This document shows, piece by piece, positions 7,175 to 8,467 of a stretch of DNA of 8,467 nucleotides (its first letter is position 1; every line of letters starts with the position of its first letter). Below the pieces are notes generated by a model. That model had not been told where the DNA came from. It searched no databases and saw only the letters and a list, made by a program, of their open reading frames with translations. Origin of the DNA: CP2-2F sp034436235 (GTDB taxonomy: Bacteria; Chloroflexota; Anaerolineae; Aggregatilineales; UBA2796); the NCBI GenBank assembly GCA_034436235.1, contig DAOTWB010000272.1, forward strand, positions 1 to 8,467, in the 5' to 3' direction. A program made the position numbers and the translations under genes.

Positions 7175-8185
7175 ATGCCACACTCGATAGAAGTGCGTCC
7201 TTTTTTACCGCTCGATTTGCCGCTAGTGCATCGGCTTTCGCCCATGAGCGTCAGTTTGGATTCTCTAACGGCGCTCACGCAAGGCAACCACATGGTCGAG
7301 AACGCCGTCTGGTCTAGCCTGCCCTTAGCCGATCTCGGCACGCCCACTTACGTCTTGCGCCTTGGCGAGAGCGGCTATGTGGCGCAATTCCGTCACAAGG
7401 CAGGCGAAGAACACGCGCACATCGTCTTCATCGCGCCGTCGCTCGCGCCTGAGAGCGATAGCGAGCCTTGGCTGCGCTTAGTTGAAGCGATGATCGCCGC
7501 TGCCGGCAAGCGCGGCGCCATCACGCTCAACGCCGAAGTCGCCGAAGACGCGCCGTCCTTCGAAGTCTTGCGGCAGGCAGGCTTCGCCGTCTATGCGCGC
7601 CAGACTATCTGGCGGCGCGCTCCGCAGCCTTTGCGCGCCCGCCTGATGCCGCTGTGGCGCCCTGCCGTTGAGCAAGATGCCATCGCCCTGCACAGCTTGT
7701 ATCTGGAAAACGTGCCGCGCCTGCTGCGCCAAGCCATTGCGCCGCCCGAGCCGCGCAACGCGCTCGTCTTCGGACGCGGCGGACGCTTGGCAGCCTATCT
7801 TGCCGCGCACGAAGGCAAGTGTGGCATCTATCTCGATCTGATCATGAATCCCGACGATTGTCAGCCGCGCGCCGTCGATCTGCTCGCCGATGCACTCAGC
7901 CGCTTGCCGCGCGCCGAGCGTCTGCCCGTCTATGTGCATCTCTACCGCCATCAGGAATGGCTGAGCAGCGCGCTGGAACGCCTGAACTTTGAGCCGCTTG
8001 GCGCGCAAGCGCTGATGGTGCGCCACACCGCGCGCCGCTGTGAACAAGCCGTGCGCAGCGCGCAGTCAATTGAGAACATCCGCTTGGCGTTGCCGCGCCG
8101 CCATGAATTCTATTACTTTCCGCCTGCTGAGTCTGCCCTTGACCGTGAGAAGGCGCTCTTTGTGAATGGAACGTTACATCACTGA
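7175..8185 (+). CDS. tandem GNAT-fold protein, putative N-acetyltransferase with degenerate motif A
   Basis: This soluble protein has 336 aa and no signal peptide or membrane segment. It looks like two GNAT-type halves. The first (about 5-147) ends in SFEVLRQAGFAVYARQTIWR (128-147), the usual last helix and strands of a GNAT fold. The second (about 157-285) ends in a parallel stretch, LERLNFEPLGAQALMVRH (268-285). The acetyl-CoA pyrophosphate loop (R/Q-x-x-G-x-G/A) is not evident in the first half, where APSLAPESDSEPW stands in its place, and is not clear in the second, so catalysis is doubtful. A tail of about 50 residues follows. The start is supported by AGGTGA at 7-nt spacing and by a promoter at 7102-7130. 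Its last 20 bp overlap the next gene, so the two are probably co-translated. The substrate is unknown. The fold assignment rests on motif reading and is moderately sure. Confidence 0.75.
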   Translation: MPHSIEVRPFLPLDLPLVHRLSPMSVSLDSLTALTQGNHMVENAVWSSLPLADLGTPTYVLRLGESGYVAQFRHKAGEEHAHIVFIAPSLAPESDSEPWLRLVEAMIAAAGKRGAITLNAEVAEDAPSFEVLRQAGFAVYARQTIWRRAPQPLRARLMPLWRPAVEQDAIALHSLYLENVPRLLRQAIAPPEPRNALVFGRGGRLAAYLAAHEGKCGIYLDLIMNPDDCQPRAVDLLADALSRLPRAERLPVYVHLYRHQEWLSSALERLNFEPLGAQALMVRHTARRCEQAVRSAQSIENIRLALPRRHEFYYFPPAESALDREKALFVNGTLHH

Positions 8186-8467
8186 CGATATCGAGAAGCT
8201 GAAAGCCGTCCTACCTGATCATCTGGTTGATTCGCTTGAACAAATTGGACATATTGACGAGCTGGTCGAGGTCATTTTAGACCTTGGGCGCGTGCCGACA
8301 GCGCGCTACACCGATTGCGAGCGCGTCCTCGACCAAGACGAAGTCACGCACGAGACCATTCAATACGTCGTCACGCGCATCGGCAGCTTCGATTCCGATA
8401 ACCGCGCAGGCATCGAGCGCACTCTGCATCGCATCTCCGCCATTCGCAACCGCCGCGCCGATATTGT
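8166..8467 (+). CDS. Ycf45/SpoIIIAA-like R3H AAA ATPase, N-terminal 100 codons only
   Basis: The frame is open from the ATG at 8166 to the window edge, giving 100 aa of what should be a protein of several hundred. The visible part has the family's N-terminal pattern: DELVEVILDLGRVPTARY (31-48), then VTRIGSFDSDNRAGIERTLH (69-88) and RISAIRNRR (89-97), which in relatives lead into the ATPase core. The Walker motifs and the C-terminal R3H nucleic-acid-binding domain would lie beyond the window and cannot be checked. Family members occur in Chloroflexota, cyanobacteria (Ycf45) and Firmicutes (SpoIIIAA-type), and their substrate is poorly known. The start overlaps the GNAT-like gene by 20 bp in another frame; AAGG (8150-8153) sits 12 nt upstream, a slightly long spacing. 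It is probably the second gene of that operon. Confidence 0.85.
   Translation, partial: MERYITDDIEKLKAVLPDHLVDSLEQIGHIDELVEVILDLGRVPTARYTDCERVLDQDEVTHETIQYVVTRIGSFDSDNRAGIERTLHRISAIRNRRADI

Noticed and set aside
7014..7181. Kinase start at 7181 or 7061
   Set aside because: The 7181 start would overlap the divergent gene and its ribosome binding site. The 7061 ATG overlaps a TATAAT box and has no good ribosome binding site.

Overview
The window is GC-rich bacterial DNA, most likely from Chloroflexota. The reasons are a very large PDZ/multi-TM/multi-GAF sensor kinase, a GT-C type membrane protein with the HQPPLYY and QGRYLYP motifs, a Ycf45/SpoIIIAA-like ATPase whose start is at the right edge, and a 37-nt CRISPR repeat ending in TGAAAC. 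This placement is inference. Cyanobacteria share the Ycf45 family, and the window also holds at least six GCGATCGC octamers, the cyanobacterial HIP1 sequence.

Layout. Positions 1-1408 are a CRISPR array of 20 repeats and 19 spacers, entered from its middle at the left edge. The last repeat is degenerate, so the trailer is on the right and the leader, and any cas genes, lie left of the window. Positions 1409-1581 are non-coding and rich in hairpins, including three segments that can pair in two mutually exclusive ways. Next come two minus-strand genes read right to left: a sensor histidine kinase of about 1384 aa (2859-7013) and, coupled to its stop codon, a membrane glycosyltransferase-like protein (1582-2859). 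A divergent intergenic region (7014-7174) holds a good plus-strand promoter with direct repeats between its -35 and -10, and a TATAAT box with an SD-adjacent hairpin on the minus side. To the right, on the plus strand, are a tandem degenerate GNAT-fold protein (7175-8185) and, overlapping its end by 20 bp, the first 100 codons of a Ycf45/SpoIIIAA-like ATPase.

How the genes may work together. The kinase has one PDZ-like domain between its first helix and a multi-helix membrane block, a layout like the Bacillus ComP receptor, followed by four GAF domains and a complete HisKA/HATPase core. No response regulator is in view. The coupled glycosyltransferase suggests a signalling and envelope-glycan unit. 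No cas gene, transposase or RNA gene was seen. The points most worth a second look are the kinase sensor architecture, the spacer that is an internal tandem 18-mer, the alternative hairpins at the array trailer, and the small changes in old-end repeats.
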